This document shows, one piece after another, positions 9,933 through 19,130 of a DNA stretch of 64,000 nucleotides. The notes beneath the pieces were generated by a model. That model was not told where the DNA came from, made no database searches, and saw only the letters and a program-made list of their open reading frames with translations. Location: assembly GCA_903824185.1 (NCBI GenBank), contig CAIJVU010000051.1, positions 17,894 through 81,893 on the forward strand, written 5' to 3'. Each line of letters starts with the position of its first letter. Position 1 is the first letter of the stretch. Source of the DNA: an uncultured Hyphomicrobiales bacterium (GTDB lineage: Bacteria > Pseudomonadota > Alphaproteobacteria > Rhizobiales > Beijerinckiaceae). The position numbers and the translations under genes were made by a program.

Positions 9933-10793
9933 ATGGTGACAATCCTGTTTGATGGCATTGCTTATGGCATGTTGCTTTTTGTGCTCGCCTGCGGATTGAC
10001 CGTCACGATGGGGTTGATGAATTTCATCAATCTCTCGCATGGGGCCTTTGCTCTGGCGGGCGGCTATGTGACAGCAGCGCTCACGCAAAAAGCGGGTCTG
10101 CCTTTTTTACTCTGCTTGCCTCTGGCCTTTCTCTTTTCTGCCGTGTTGGGCATGTTGGCCGAAAAACTGCTTTATCGCAGGCTCTATCAGCGCAGCCATC
10201 TGGATCAGGTGCTGTTTACCATCGGCATTGTCTTTATGACCGTGGCAGCTGTTGATTATCTGATCGGCTCGCAACAGCAATCCATTCATCTGCCCGCGTG
10301 GCTGCGTGTCCGCCTTGATTTGCTGGGCGGCAGTATTGGTGTCTATCGCTTGTTCATTATTGTTCTATGCGGCATTTTGGCTTTGGCCATTCAATGGCTT
10401 TTGTCCCATACCCGTTTTGGCAGCCAGTTGCGGGCCTCGGTCGATGATCCCCGTGTTGCCCGCGGGCTCGGCATTCCCGTCAATCAAGTTTTTGCCGTGA
10501 CCTTTGCATTGGGTTGTGGCCTTGCAGGACTTGGAGGCGCGCTTGGTGCGGACCTCTTGGGCATGGACCCGACATTTCCCATTAAATTCATGATCTATTT
10601 TCTGATTGTCGTCACAGTCGGCGGAACCAGCGGCATTATGGGCACTTTTTTTGCTGCATTGCTGTTGGGTATTGCAGATGTGGCGGGCAAATATTACGTG
10701 CCGCAAATCGGCGCCTTTGTTATCTATGCTTTGATGGTGGCTGTGCTGATTTTGCGGCCCCAAGGCCTTTTCACACGCGGGGGAAGTCGATGA
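9933..10793 (+). CDS. livH: LIV-type ABC transporter permease LivH
   Basis: A 286-residue permease with the LivH signature GLTVTMGLMNFINLSHGAF near the N-terminus, the coupling-loop region VDDPRVARGLGIPV, and LILRPQGLFTRGG at the C-terminus. About eight hydrophobic spans are apparent. It overlaps livM by four bases (ATGA), so the two membrane subunits are translationally coupled. It is the first membrane gene of the second importer. Confidence 0.93.
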   Translation: MVTILFDGIAYGMLLFVLACGLTVTMGLMNFINLSHGAFALAGGYVTAALTQKAGLPFLLCLPLAFLFSAVLGMLAEKLLYRRLYQRSHLDQVLFTIGIVFMTVAAVDYLIGSQQQSIHLPAWLRVRLDLLGGSIGVYRLFIIVLCGILALAIQWLLSHTRFGSQLRASVDDPRVARGLGIPVNQVFAVTFALGCGLAGLGGALGADLLGMDPTFPIKFMIYFLIVVTVGGTSGIMGTFFAALLLGIADVAGKYYVPQIGAFVIYALMVAVLILRPQGLFTRGGSR

Positions 10794-11809
10794 CCCATTC
10801 TGTTGAAAATGCCATGGCCATGATGACCCGCACGACGCGCTGGTCTCATTGGGAGACGCTTTTCTGGCTGGCAAGCCTTGCTCTTCTACCGCTCTTCCCA
10901 AACAAAGCGCTGTTATTTTCACAAATTGCGATCATGGGACTTTTTGCACTCTCGCTTGATCTCATTCTGGGCTATGCCGGTATCGTCTCTCTCGGGCATG
11001 CCGCCTTTTTCGGTGTCGGTGCCTATGTCGCAGGCCTTATGGCCAAGCATGGATGGGGCGACCCCACTTTGGGACTTCTGGCCGCTGCATCGGGTGCGGC
11101 GTTGATTGGATTTGTAACCTCCTTTCTTCTGTTGCGCGGCAGTGATCTTACCCGCCTGATGGTGACCTTGGGCATTGCTTTGATGCTGTTTGAAGCAGCC
11201 AACCGCTTTGCCTCGATCACCGGTGGCGCCGATGGCCTGCAAGGCATGATGGTCAAACCCGTCTTGGGTCTGTTTTCCTTCGATCTCTTTGGGAAGACCG
11301 CCTACCTATATAGCCTCACTATTTTGTTTTTGCTGTTGATCCTCGCCCGCCGGATTGTTTACTCCCCGTTCGGGCTCTCATTGCGCGCGGTCAAAGCCAA
11401 TAGTTTGCGGGCGGGCGCTATCGGGATTTCGTCCGCCACACGCCTTGTGGCCATCTATACCATCTCTGCCGCTTATGCAGGCGTTGCAGGGGCACTCTCG
11501 GCCCAAACCACGCAATTGGTTTCGCTTGACGTGCTTGATTTTCATCGCTCGGCGGATGTCATGCTGGTCTTGGTGATTGGCGGTGTGGGCTGGCTTTATG
11601 GCGGCATCATCGGCGCTATTATTTTCAGTCTCATGCAAGACTGGCTGGCCGGTATTACACCGCAATATTGGGAATTCTGGATCGGGCTTGTGCTTGTTGT
11701 GCTTGTGCTGGTTGGGCACGGGCGCTTGCAATCTTATGCCCGCATGCTTATCCACGCCATCACGCATAAAGGACGCGTGGCCCATCCTGATCAAAGAGGC
11801 ACATCATGA
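10790..11809 (+). CDS. livM: LIV-type ABC transporter permease LivM
   Basis: A 339-residue LivM permease with LILGYAGIVSLGHAAFFGVGAY, the family's most conserved loop, and the coupling segment FGLSLRAVKANSLRAGAIG. A charged N-terminus of about 25 residues precedes the first membrane span. It starts inside the livH stop and overlaps livG by four bases. It functions with LivH as the transmembrane channel. Confidence 0.93.
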   Translation: MTHSVENAMAMMTRTTRWSHWETLFWLASLALLPLFPNKALLFSQIAIMGLFALSLDLILGYAGIVSLGHAAFFGVGAYVAGLMAKHGWGDPTLGLLAAASGAALIGFVTSFLLLRGSDLTRLMVTLGIALMLFEAANRFASITGGADGLQGMMVKPVLGLFSFDLFGKTAYLYSLTILFLLLILARRIVYSPFGLSLRAVKANSLRAGAIGISSATRLVAIYTISAAYAGVAGALSAQTTQLVSLDVLDFHRSADVMLVLVIGGVGWLYGGIIGAIIFSLMQDWLAGITPQYWEFWIGLVLVVLVLVGHGRLQSYARMLIHAITHKGRVAHPDQRGTS

Positions 11810-12558
11810 CGGCAGCTTTGACCACCCATGATCTTGTCAAAAACTTTGGCGGTCTTGTGGCAACCGACCATGTGTCCTTGAGCATTGCCAAAGGGGCGCG
11901 CCATGCCTTGATCGGCCCGAACGGCGCGGGAAAAACCACACTCATCAATTTACTGACCGGCGTCTTGCAGCCGACCTCGGGCCGCATCCAGTTGATGGGT
12001 GAAGATGTCACGGCCATTTCCCAACATAGCCGCGTCAAACGGGGCCTTGTCCGGACCTTTCAAATCAATCAAATCTTTGCCGATTTGACGCCCTTGCAAT
12101 CGCTAGGCCTTGCCATTTCCGAACGGCATGGACATGGCAGTGACTGGTGGCGGGTGGCAGGCACCGATCAGGGCGTAGTGGCAGAGGCGGTTGAAACCCT
12201 CACGCAATTTGGCTTGGGGGATGTCTTGCATATCCCGACCCATCATTTGCCCTATGGCAAGCAAAGACTTCTTGAAATCGCCCTTGCCTTTGCCTGCAAA
12301 CCGCAGGTTTTGCTGTTGGACGAGCCGGCAGCCGGTGTCCCCGAAGAGGAGCGGCACGACATTATCCGGATCCTGAAATCTCTTCCGGCCGATGTGACCA
12401 TTGTGTTAATCGAGCATGATATGGAATTGGTGTTCAGCTATGCGGACCGCATCACCGTGCTGGTCAATGGCGGCATCTTAACCGAAGGCAGCGTCGACGA
12501 GATTGCCAAAGACCAGCGCGTGCGTACGGTCTATCTGGGAGAAGACGCCCATGACTGA
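11806..12558 (+). CDS. livG: LIV-type ABC transporter ATP-binding protein LivG
   Basis: A 250-residue ATPase with Walker A GPNGAGKTT, the LivG-type RTFQINQIF segment, and Walker B VLLLDEPAAGVPEEE. The signature region is HHLPYGKQRLLEIA, the relaxed PYG form seen in many LivG proteins instead of SGG. It overlaps livM upstream and livF downstream (8 bases), so the whole ABC set is one coupled unit. Confidence 0.93.
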   Translation: MTAALTTHDLVKNFGGLVATDHVSLSIAKGARHALIGPNGAGKTTLINLLTGVLQPTSGRIQLMGEDVTAISQHSRVKRGLVRTFQINQIFADLTPLQSLGLAISERHGHGSDWWRVAGTDQGVVAEAVETLTQFGLGDVLHIPTHHLPYGKQRLLEIALAFACKPQVLLLDEPAAGVPEEERHDIIRILKSLPADVTIVLIEHDMELVFSYADRITVLVNGGILTEGSVDEIAKDQRVRTVYLGEDAHD

Positions 12559-13270
12559 ATTGCTAGAGCTTCATCAGTTGAGTGCAGGCTATGGCGAGGC
12601 CCGTGTGCTGTCAGGCGTATCTTTTACCCTGTCAGACGGACAATCGCTTGCTTTGCTCGGACGCAATGGCACCGGCAAAACGACATTGATCAATACATTG
12701 ATCGGCCTCACAACCCATCAAGGCGGAACGATCCATTTAAACGGGCGCGACATCACACGCCTGCCCGCCGAACAACGCGCCCATTCCGGAATTGGTTGGG
12801 TGCCGCAAGAGCGCAATATCTTCCGCTCGCTGACGGTGGAAGAAAACATGACCGCCATCAGCCGTCCGGGGCCTTGGACGCTGGAACGCGTCTACAAACT
12901 TTTTCCACGCCTTGAAGAAAGGCGCAGCAATCTCGGCAATCAGCTGTCTGGCGGCGAACAGCAAATGCTGGCGATCGGGCGGGCCTTGGTGCTCAATCCA
13001 CGCTTGGTTTTACTGGACGAGCCGACAGAGGGATTAGCCCCCATCATTGTTGATGAAGTCTTGCGGGCATTGCGTAGCATCGCCCGCGAGGAAGGGCTTT
13101 CGATGATTATTGTCGAACAAAAGGCCCAGAAAATCCTGTCTTTTACCGATCACGCCATCATTCTTGATCGTGGCCAGATCGTCCATCAATCAGACAGCGT
13201 AAGTTTACGCAAAGATACGCACAGTCTCGATCTGCACCTGGGTGCAGTAGGTAAAAATCCAGCATCCTAA
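12551..13270 (+). CDS. livF: LIV-type ABC transporter ATP-binding protein LivF
   Basis: A 239-residue ATPase with Walker A GRNGTGKTT, signature LSGGEQQM and Walker B LVLLDEPTEGLAP, the LivF form. The start is the ATG at 12551, which lies inside the end of livG; a longer in-frame version would begin within livG without a good site. It completes the second importer. The MetE-like gene starts 28 bases later on the same strand. Confidence 0.93.
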   Translation: MTELLELHQLSAGYGEARVLSGVSFTLSDGQSLALLGRNGTGKTTLINTLIGLTTHQGGTIHLNGRDITRLPAEQRAHSGIGWVPQERNIFRSLTVEENMTAISRPGPWTLERVYKLFPRLEERRSNLGNQLSGGEQQMLAIGRALVLNPRLVLLDEPTEGLAPIIVDEVLRALRSIAREEGLSMIIVEQKAQKILSFTDHAIILDRGQIVHQSDSVSLRKDTHSLDLHLGAVGKNPAS

Positions 13271-13298
13271 ATCACCGTCATTCAAGGAGACATCATCC

Positions 13299-14399
13299 AT
13301 GCAACGCAAAAAGGCGCCCTTTCGGGCTGACCATGTCGGCAGCTTGCTGCGCAGCGAAACCTTAAAGCAGGCCCGCGCGGATCGCAGCGCTGGCAAAATG
13401 GATCAGGGGGCTCTGGCCCAAATCGAAGATCAAGAGATCAAGGCACTTGTTGCCAAACAAGAATCCATTGGCTTGCAGTCCATCACCGATGGTGAGTTTC
13501 GGCGCGCCTTCTGGCATTTTGACTTTTTGGGCGGATTGGGTGGCGTTGAATTGTTTGAATCGGATTCCGGTATCCAGTTCAAAGGCGTTCAAACCAAGGC
13601 AACCGGTGTCCGCGTCATCGACAAGCTACATTACAAACCCCATGTGATGGTGGACCATTTCCGCTATTTAAAAAGCATCACCCATCAAACACCCAAAATG
13701 ACCATTCCCTCCCCGTCCATGCTGCATTACCGCGGCGGCCGGAAAATGATCAATATGGGCGTCTATCCCGCTATGGAAGATTTCTACCAGGATCTGGGTG
13801 AAACCTATCATGGCGCTGTGCAAGATTTTGCCAATGCGGGTTGCCGCTATCTGCAACTTGATGATGTCAGCTTCGCCTATCTGTGCGATCCAGAACAACG
13901 CAAGATGCTGAGCGAGCGCGGCGATGACCCCGAGAAACAGCCCCATATCTATGCAGGCATGATCAATCACGCGATCAAGAACCGCCCCGACGATATGGTG
14001 ATTTCCATGCATTTGTGCCGTGGCAATTTCCGCTCCACCTTTATTGCATCGGGTGGCTATGAGCCTATTGCCGACTTGTTGTTCAACGAGGTCAATGTGG
14101 ATGCCTATTTCATGGAGTGGGATAGCGATCGGGCCGGCGGCTTCGAACCCTTGCGCTTCCTGCCCAAAGGCAAAAGCGTTGTGCTGGGTCTTGTGACCTC
14201 CAAAACAGGCGTCTTGGAAACGCGCGATGATTTGTTGCGTCGTATCGAAGAAGCGGCCAAACATGCGCCCCTTGACCAGCTATGCCTGTCGCCGCAATGC
14301 GGCTTTGCCTCAACCGAAGAAGGCAATGTCTTGGCGCTTGACGAGCAATGGGCCAAGCTGGAAATGATCGTCTCTGTTGCCAAGGAAGTCTGGGGCTGA
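13299..14399 (+). CDS. MetE C-terminal-domain-like (cobalamin-independent) methyltransferase
   Basis: A 366-residue protein matching only the catalytic half of MetE, the size of the YxjG/YxjH-type proteins. The zinc/thiol ligand pattern is intact: His238 and Cys240 in MHLCRGN, Glu273 in FMEWDSD and Cys334 in LSPQCGFAS. The N-terminus has the family's RADHVGSLLR start and SITDGEFRR. It lacks the N-terminal MetE domain that helps bind polyglutamyl folate, so its methyl donor may not be methyl-tetrahydrofolate. It is 28 bases after livF and ends in a terminator, so it appears to be the last gene of the second LIV operon. A role in handling the imported methyl-bearing compound or methionine is inferred. 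Confidence 0.85.
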   Translation: MQRKKAPFRADHVGSLLRSETLKQARADRSAGKMDQGALAQIEDQEIKALVAKQESIGLQSITDGEFRRAFWHFDFLGGLGGVELFESDSGIQFKGVQTKATGVRVIDKLHYKPHVMVDHFRYLKSITHQTPKMTIPSPSMLHYRGGRKMINMGVYPAMEDFYQDLGETYHGAVQDFANAGCRYLQLDDVSFAYLCDPEQRKMLSERGDDPEKQPHIYAGMINHAIKNRPDDMVISMHLCRGNFRSTFIASGGYEPIADLLFNEVNVDAYFMEWDSDRAGGFEPLRFLPKGKSVVLGLVTSKTGVLETRDDLLRRIEEAAKHAPLDQLCLSPQCGFASTEEGNVLALDEQWAKLEMIVSVAKEVWG

Positions 14400-14430
14400 G
14401 TTCAGCACGCAAGCCTTAACCGCGCAATCA

Positions 14431-14464
14431 AATGGCTTCCATGAACAATGGAAGCCATTTTTGT
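14431..14464 (+). terminator. Rho-independent terminator of the second LIV operon
   Basis: A 12-bp perfect stem (AATGGCTTCCAT/ATGGAAGCCATT) with a 5-base loop is followed by TTTTGTTT. It lies between two convergent genes, ending at the stop of the PaaK-like gene. Confidence 0.85.
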
Positions 14465-15697
14465 TTAGCCCACCGGTCTCTCATCCACGATGACTTTGCC
14501 ATCATTGGGGAGGCTGTGGGGCGCTTTGAAAACAATCTGAGCGGAGAGCTGCGTCACCATTTTCACGCTGTGTTTGAGCGCATCCGCTAGCGCATCGCCG
14601 TAATGATGCGCTTCCGCTTCCACTGTTAAAGTGTCTTGCTCGTTTTCACGACCGATTACCAAGCGCGTGCGTAAAATCTCCGGATGGCGTGCAGCGATGG
14701 AAGCGACTTGCTCAGGTCTGACAAACAGCCCCCGTATTTTCGCTGTTTGATCGGCCCGCCCCATCCAGCCACGGATACGTCCATTGGTGCGCCCACAGGG
14801 CGACGGCGTGTCCATATAGGCGCTCAAATCACCCAGTGCCAGACGAAGGATCGGATGATGCGCATTGGGCACGGTGACAACGATTTCACCCACCTCACCC
14901 ATCGCCACAGGAATGCCGGTCCCCGGGCGTACAATTTCCACAATCACATCTTCGTTGATCACCAAGCCGTCACGGGCTTTTGTTTCATAGGCAATCACAC
15001 CGATATCAGCCGTTGCAAAGGCCTGAAAGGCATTGACGCCGCGCGCCTGCAAATAGTCCCGCAAGGTCGCCGGAAAGGCTGCACCTGACACCAGCGCTTT
15101 TTTGATGCTGAGGGCATTGCGTCCAAGCTCATGCGCTTTATCGATTAAAATTTTGATGAAATCAGGCGTGCCGGCATAGGCCACCGGCTTGAAGTGATCG
15201 ATCATCTCCAATTGCTGATCCGTTTGTCCCGGACCAGCGGGGATCACTTTACAACCCAAGGCACGCGCACCGGAATCCATAATAAAACCGCCGGGCACCA
15301 TGTGATAGCTAAAGGTATTCAATACAATATCACCTGAGCGAAATCCGGCGGCAAACATCGCGCGCGCCGCCAGCCACACATCGTGACCATGCGCCTCAGG
15401 CTCAAAAATAGGGCCGGGCGAGGTGAACAACCGATCAAACCCACGCAAAGACGGATCGATCAATCCTGCAAAAGGCGGCGATGCTTTTTGCAAGGCGGGC
15501 AAATCGCTTTTGCGCAAAACCGGCAACTGCGCCAAAGCCTCCATGGTGTTGATTTGCGAAGGGTCGATCGCGCCCAGATGCTGGCGCCATCCGTTTTGTT
15601 TCAAGGCAGAGGCAACCGCTTGCGGCAAAGCAAGCATCAAAGCCTGATTGCGCTCATCCGGTGAGCGTGTTTCCAATTTATCGAAAAATTCAACCAT
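14465..15697 (-). CDS. PaaK-like adenylate-forming protein with degenerate ATP loop
   Basis: A 410-residue protein of the phenylacetate-CoA ligase type (ANL superfamily). Recognisable PaaK-type blocks are VLRKSDLPAL, YAGTPDFIKIL, LVSGAAFP, AFATADIGVIAYE and the hinge GRADQTAKIRGLFVRPEQV. The usual phosphate-binding loop, a Ser/Thr/Gly stretch of the SSGTTGxP kind, is replaced here by FTSPGPIFEPEAH. This may change ATP handling. It is 31 bases after livF and is the last gene of the third LIV operon, consistent with CoA activation of the imported acid (inferred). A paralogue with lost ligase activity is the alternative. Confidence 0.8.
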   Translation of the reverse strand: MVEFFDKLETRSPDERNQALMLALPQAVASALKQNGWRQHLGAIDPSQINTMEALAQLPVLRKSDLPALQKASPPFAGLIDPSLRGFDRLFTSPGPIFEPEAHGHDVWLAARAMFAAGFRSGDIVLNTFSYHMVPGGFIMDSGARALGCKVIPAGPGQTDQQLEMIDHFKPVAYAGTPDFIKILIDKAHELGRNALSIKKALVSGAAFPATLRDYLQARGVNAFQAFATADIGVIAYETKARDGLVINEDVIVEIVRPGTGIPVAMGEVGEIVVTVPNAHHPILRLALGDLSAYMDTPSPCGRTNGRIRGWMGRADQTAKIRGLFVRPEQVASIAARHPEILRTRLVIGRENEQDTLTVEAEAHHYGDALADALKHSVKMVTQLSAQIVFKAPHSLPNDGKVIVDERPVG

Positions 15698-15727
15698 GAC
15701 TTCAACCTTGCGGACATGCGCTCTTTT

Positions 15728-16567
15728 TTAAGAAAGCCAGCGTTTGCGGCGCTTGTAACTTTTGACATCTTTAAAACTTTTACGATCGGCCCCGCTGACG
15801 CCCAGATAAAATTCTTTGACATCTTCATTTTCGCGCAAGGACTTCGCTTCGCCATCCATCACAACACGGCCCGTTTCAAGAATATAACCGTAGGTGGCAT
15901 ATTTCAGCGCGATATTGGTGTTTTGCTCGGCCAGCAAAAACGAAACCCCTTCTTTGTGATTCAGATCCCGCACGATATCGAAAATCTCTTCCGTGACTTG
16001 CGGCGCCAAACCCATGGAGGGCTCATCCAGTAAAATCATGCGCGGGCGCGACATCATGGCGCGACCGATGGCACACATCTGCTGTTCACCGCCCGATGTA
16101 TACCCCGCCATGGAATTTTTACGCTGTCTGAGACGCGGGAAATAATTGTAAATCATCTCCATGTCCTGCTTGATCGCAGCATGGCCATCTTTGCGTGTAA
16201 AGGCACCGGTGAGCAGGTTTTCCTCAATACTCAAATGCCCGAAACAATGGCGGCCTTCCATGACCTGAATACAGCCACGCGTCACCAATTCTGCCGGTGA
16301 AAGACGATCAACACGCTCGCCCGCAAAATGAATAGAGCCTTTGGTGACCTCGCCCCGCTCGGCATGCAATAAATTGGAGATGGCTTTCAAAGTGGTTGTT
16401 TTGCCTGCTCCATTGGCACCCAGCAAAGCCACAACGCCCCCTTTGGGCACGGTCAATGACACGCCCTTCAACACCAAGACAACATGGTCATAAATGACCT
16501 CGATATTATTCACCGACAAGATGGTGTCAGGCTGCGCTAAGGGAGCCGTTTCCGCCGTGGCAAGCAT
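15728..16567 (-). CDS. livF: LIV-type ABC transporter ATP-binding protein LivF
   Basis: A 279-residue ATPase with Walker A GANGAGKTT, the signature region YTSGGEQQM and Walker B MILLDEPSMGLAP, the LivF form. It is longer than the other two LivF proteins here. It has a short N-terminal tail, and a C-terminal tail of about 30 residues (SGADRKSFKDVKSYKRRKRW) that is strongly basic. It follows the binding protein, separated by a clear terminator-like hairpin, and precedes the PaaK-like gene. Confidence 0.92.
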   Translation of the reverse strand: MLATAETAPLAQPDTILSVNNIEVIYDHVVLVLKGVSLTVPKGGVVALLGANGAGKTTTLKAISNLLHAERGEVTKGSIHFAGERVDRLSPAELVTRGCIQVMEGRHCFGHLSIEENLLTGAFTRKDGHAAIKQDMEMIYNYFPRLRQRKNSMAGYTSGGEQQMCAIGRAMMSRPRMILLDEPSMGLAPQVTEEIFDIVRDLNHKEGVSFLLAEQNTNIALKYATYGYILETGRVVMDGEAKSLRENEDVKEFYLGVSGADRKSFKDVKSYKRRKRWLS

Positions 16568-16600
16568 AAGCCAAGCCCTTCATTAATTGGTCACGCCTTG

Positions 16601-16637
16601 AAAAATGAGGGGGCCATCCCCGCAAGGACGGCCCCCT
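16601..16637 (-). terminator. Intrinsic terminator after third binding-protein gene
   Basis: Minus-strand stem AGGGGGCC/GGCCCCCT with an inner GGA/TCC extension, followed by CATTTTT. It probably reduces read-through from the binding protein into livF. Confidence 0.7.
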
Positions 16638-16642
16638 TATGA

Positions 16643-17971
16643 TCAGGATGGCTTGTCGCACGCTTCTGTGCGCTTGGGCCAACCAGCATTTTTTTCCGCA
16701 TAATCTTGTGCTGCGGCATCCAGTGCTGGCTTCACTTTATCGGGCATGGGTTCGATCAAATCGGAAATCTTAACCCATTTAGCGCCGTCCCATTGCTGCA
16801 CGAAGGAAGGACGGTGGCCGTTATGATTGTTGCACGTCAATTGCAGCGTACCGGTGAAACCAGCAAGGCCAATGGCCTTCAAGCGGGCCTCGTCAATGTT
16901 GAGGCTTTCGAGACCCCGACGCACATCCGCGCCATCAACCACTTTCTTGCCCGTCAGCTTTTGGGCCGTGGCAATGCCTTCGGCAATCAAGAGTGAATTA
17001 TAGACACCGCGATTGTAAAGCAATTCACCCACTTTATCCTTGGGTGCCTTGCTCAATCCTTTATCAACCACGAATTTTTGAATGTCTTTCAAAGCCTGAT
17101 AGTCCGTGCCGATGCCGTGCCAGTTCAGCGTTTTAAAGCCTTTGGCCCCTTCGGTTCCGCGCACATCGTCTTCACCCGGCCACCAGATGGAAATAAATTT
17201 ATCCATCGGATAAGACACCTTGGCAGCTTCTTTGACAGCCGTTGTGTTCATCGCACCCCAGCCATACATGACCATGTAATCAGGGCGATCGCGCCGCACA
17301 GCCAGCCATTGCGAGGACTGGTTTTGCATTTCACCCGGAGGCACAGGATAAAGCTTCAGCTCAAAGCCAAAATCCTTGGCCAATTGTTCAAACAACGGAA
17401 TAGGCTCTTTGCCAAAACCGCCATCGAAATAAATATAGCCGATCTTTTTACCCTTGATCTTTTCAAGGCCGCCTTCTTGCGAACCGATATAACGCAAGAT
17501 CATGCCCAAGCCATCCCAATAAGTATCGGGCGGATTGAAAACCCATGGGAAAATATCACCGCGTGCCGAGGCGGACAGACCATAGGCCATCGACAAAACA
17601 GGGATTTTATCCACCGAGGCTTTCGGGATCAGCGGTAATGTAATGCCGGTTGACCAGGGATTGATGATGACAGGGTTTTTAGGTTTCACCGCGTCATAAC
17701 ATTCAAGACCTTTTTTGGTATCATAGCCGGTCTCGCATTCATCAATGGCGATTTTCACACCGCCAATGCCGCCATCCCGCTCATTCAACATGGTGAGATA
17801 GTCATGCATCCCGTCCGCAATGGGAATGCCAGATCCGGCAAACGGTCCGGTCCGATAGGTAAACAACGGAACAAAAATTGAATCATCCGCCTTTGCGGTC
17901 TCGACCCCCATCATCAGCGTTCCTGCTATGACAGCGGTTGCAAGACCTAGCGTCGTTTTACGCATTTTCAT
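16643..17971 (-). CDS. LIV-type ABC transporter periplasmic substrate-binding protein
   Basis: A 442-residue type I binding protein, longer than the other two in this window. The leader is MKMRKTTLGLATAVIAGTLM with cleavage expected after VETAKA; a GGGAGG site precedes the start. The mature protein begins DDSIFVPLFTYRTGPFAGSG, the usual first strand and ligand loop. The length and opening resemble the subgroup found with acyl-CoA synthetases in aromatic or branched-acid catabolic clusters. Its neighbours (PaaK-like protein, acyl-CoA synthetase, indolepyruvate oxidoreductase type) suggest an aryl or branched carboxylic acid as ligand. That is inference. Confidence 0.92.
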   Translation of the reverse strand: MKMRKTTLGLATAVIAGTLMMGVETAKADDSIFVPLFTYRTGPFAGSGIPIADGMHDYLTMLNERDGGIGGVKIAIDECETGYDTKKGLECYDAVKPKNPVIINPWSTGITLPLIPKASVDKIPVLSMAYGLSASARGDIFPWVFNPPDTYWDGLGMILRYIGSQEGGLEKIKGKKIGYIYFDGGFGKEPIPLFEQLAKDFGFELKLYPVPPGEMQNQSSQWLAVRRDRPDYMVMYGWGAMNTTAVKEAAKVSYPMDKFISIWWPGEDDVRGTEGAKGFKTLNWHGIGTDYQALKDIQKFVVDKGLSKAPKDKVGELLYNRGVYNSLLIAEGIATAQKLTGKKVVDGADVRRGLESLNIDEARLKAIGLAGFTGTLQLTCNNHNGHRPSFVQQWDGAKWVKISDLIEPMPDKVKPALDAAAQDYAEKNAGWPKRTEACDKPS

Positions 17972-18035
17972 TTCAACCTCCCTGATAGTGCCCTCAAAAG
18001 ACTGTTTAAAGACCTTTGCTTTTCTGACCTCTACC

Positions 18036-19115
18036 TCAATAAGGAAAAGGCCACATTCTTAATTTTTGTTTGCCGATTTGCCACAAGCGTGCGAGGCCGT
18101 GCGGTTCAACAATCAAAAAGAACAGGATCAACCCGCCCACCAGAATATAGGTCAGGTGTTCAGCCGTCGCGCCCGCCAAAGGAATACCAATGGCTGGCAA
18201 TCCGAATTTCAAAATCGTCGGCAAAGACGAAATAAAAGCGGCGCCCAAAAAGGCTCCCAGCAAACTGCCCAAGCCGCCGATAATCACCATGAACAAGATG
18301 AGAAAGCTTTGATTGATATTGAAGGAGTCATTCGCCTCCCCGCCGCCGACCCAAATAAACATCATGGCTGCGCCCGCAACGCCCGCATAAAAAGAGGAGA
18401 AGGCAAAAGCCAACAACTTTGTTTTGAGCAAATCAATGCCCATCAATTCGGCGGCAATGTCCATATCGCGCACAGCCATAAATGCACGGCCGATCCGTCC
18501 GCTCAGCACATTGGCCGCAACCCATGTCATCAGCGTCACCAGAACCAGCATGACGATATAACGACTTTCAGGCGTGGCTTTCGCACCCGTGACAATCACG
18601 CCAAAAATACTGCGTTGGGAAACCTCAATCGCCCCTGACACATTGTAATTATAAAGCCAGGGAATACGGACAAAGCACCATTGCAAAAAGAATTGAGCGG
18701 CCAATGTGGCCACGGCCAGATAAAAGCCTTTGATGCGCAAGCTAGGCAATCCAAACAGCACGCCGACCAAGGCCGAGAATACGCCCGAAAAGACAATGCA
18801 GAATAAAATGTTCAAATCTGGAAAGGTGCTCGACACTTTATAACAGGCATAGGCACCTACCCCCATAAAGGCTCCGGTGCCCAATGAAATCAGTCCTGTA
18901 AACCCTGTGAGGATATTCAGACCAATAGCGGCAAGCGAAAAGACAAGAAACGGAATCATCACGGTGGACAGTAAAAAATCATTGCCAAAAAAAGGAATGA
19001 TCACATAAGCAACAAACAAAATGATCCCAAGGCCGATGCGATCCTGCAAAATCGGCAATAAAGCCATGTCATCCGCGTAATTGGTTTTGAACTGACCGGT
19101 CTCACGATAAAACAT
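18036..19115 (-). CDS. livM: LIV-type ABC transporter permease LivM
   Basis: A 359-residue permease with GLNILTGFTGLISLGTGAFMGVGAY and the coupling region IGRAFMAVRDMDIAAELMGID. It has about nine to ten hydrophobic spans. Sixteen bases separate it from livH upstream and 64 bases from the binding protein downstream. The order livG-livH-livM-binding protein-livF differs from the second importer, so the operons are not simple recent duplicates. Confidence 0.93.
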   Translation of the reverse strand: MFYRETGQFKTNYADDMALLPILQDRIGLGIILFVAYVIIPFFGNDFLLSTVMIPFLVFSLAAIGLNILTGFTGLISLGTGAFMGVGAYACYKVSSTFPDLNILFCIVFSGVFSALVGVLFGLPSLRIKGFYLAVATLAAQFFLQWCFVRIPWLYNYNVSGAIEVSQRSIFGVIVTGAKATPESRYIVMLVLVTLMTWVAANVLSGRIGRAFMAVRDMDIAAELMGIDLLKTKLLAFAFSSFYAGVAGAAMMFIWVGGGEANDSFNINQSFLILFMVIIGGLGSLLGAFLGAAFISSLPTILKFGLPAIGIPLAGATAEHLTYILVGGLILFFLIVEPHGLARLWQIGKQKLRMWPFPY

Positions 19116-19130
19116 TAGATATCCCCGATC

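Noticed and set aside
13299..14399. Full-length methionine synthase MetE
   Set aside because: Only 366 residues, about half of MetE; the N-terminal domain is absent and the start is clear.
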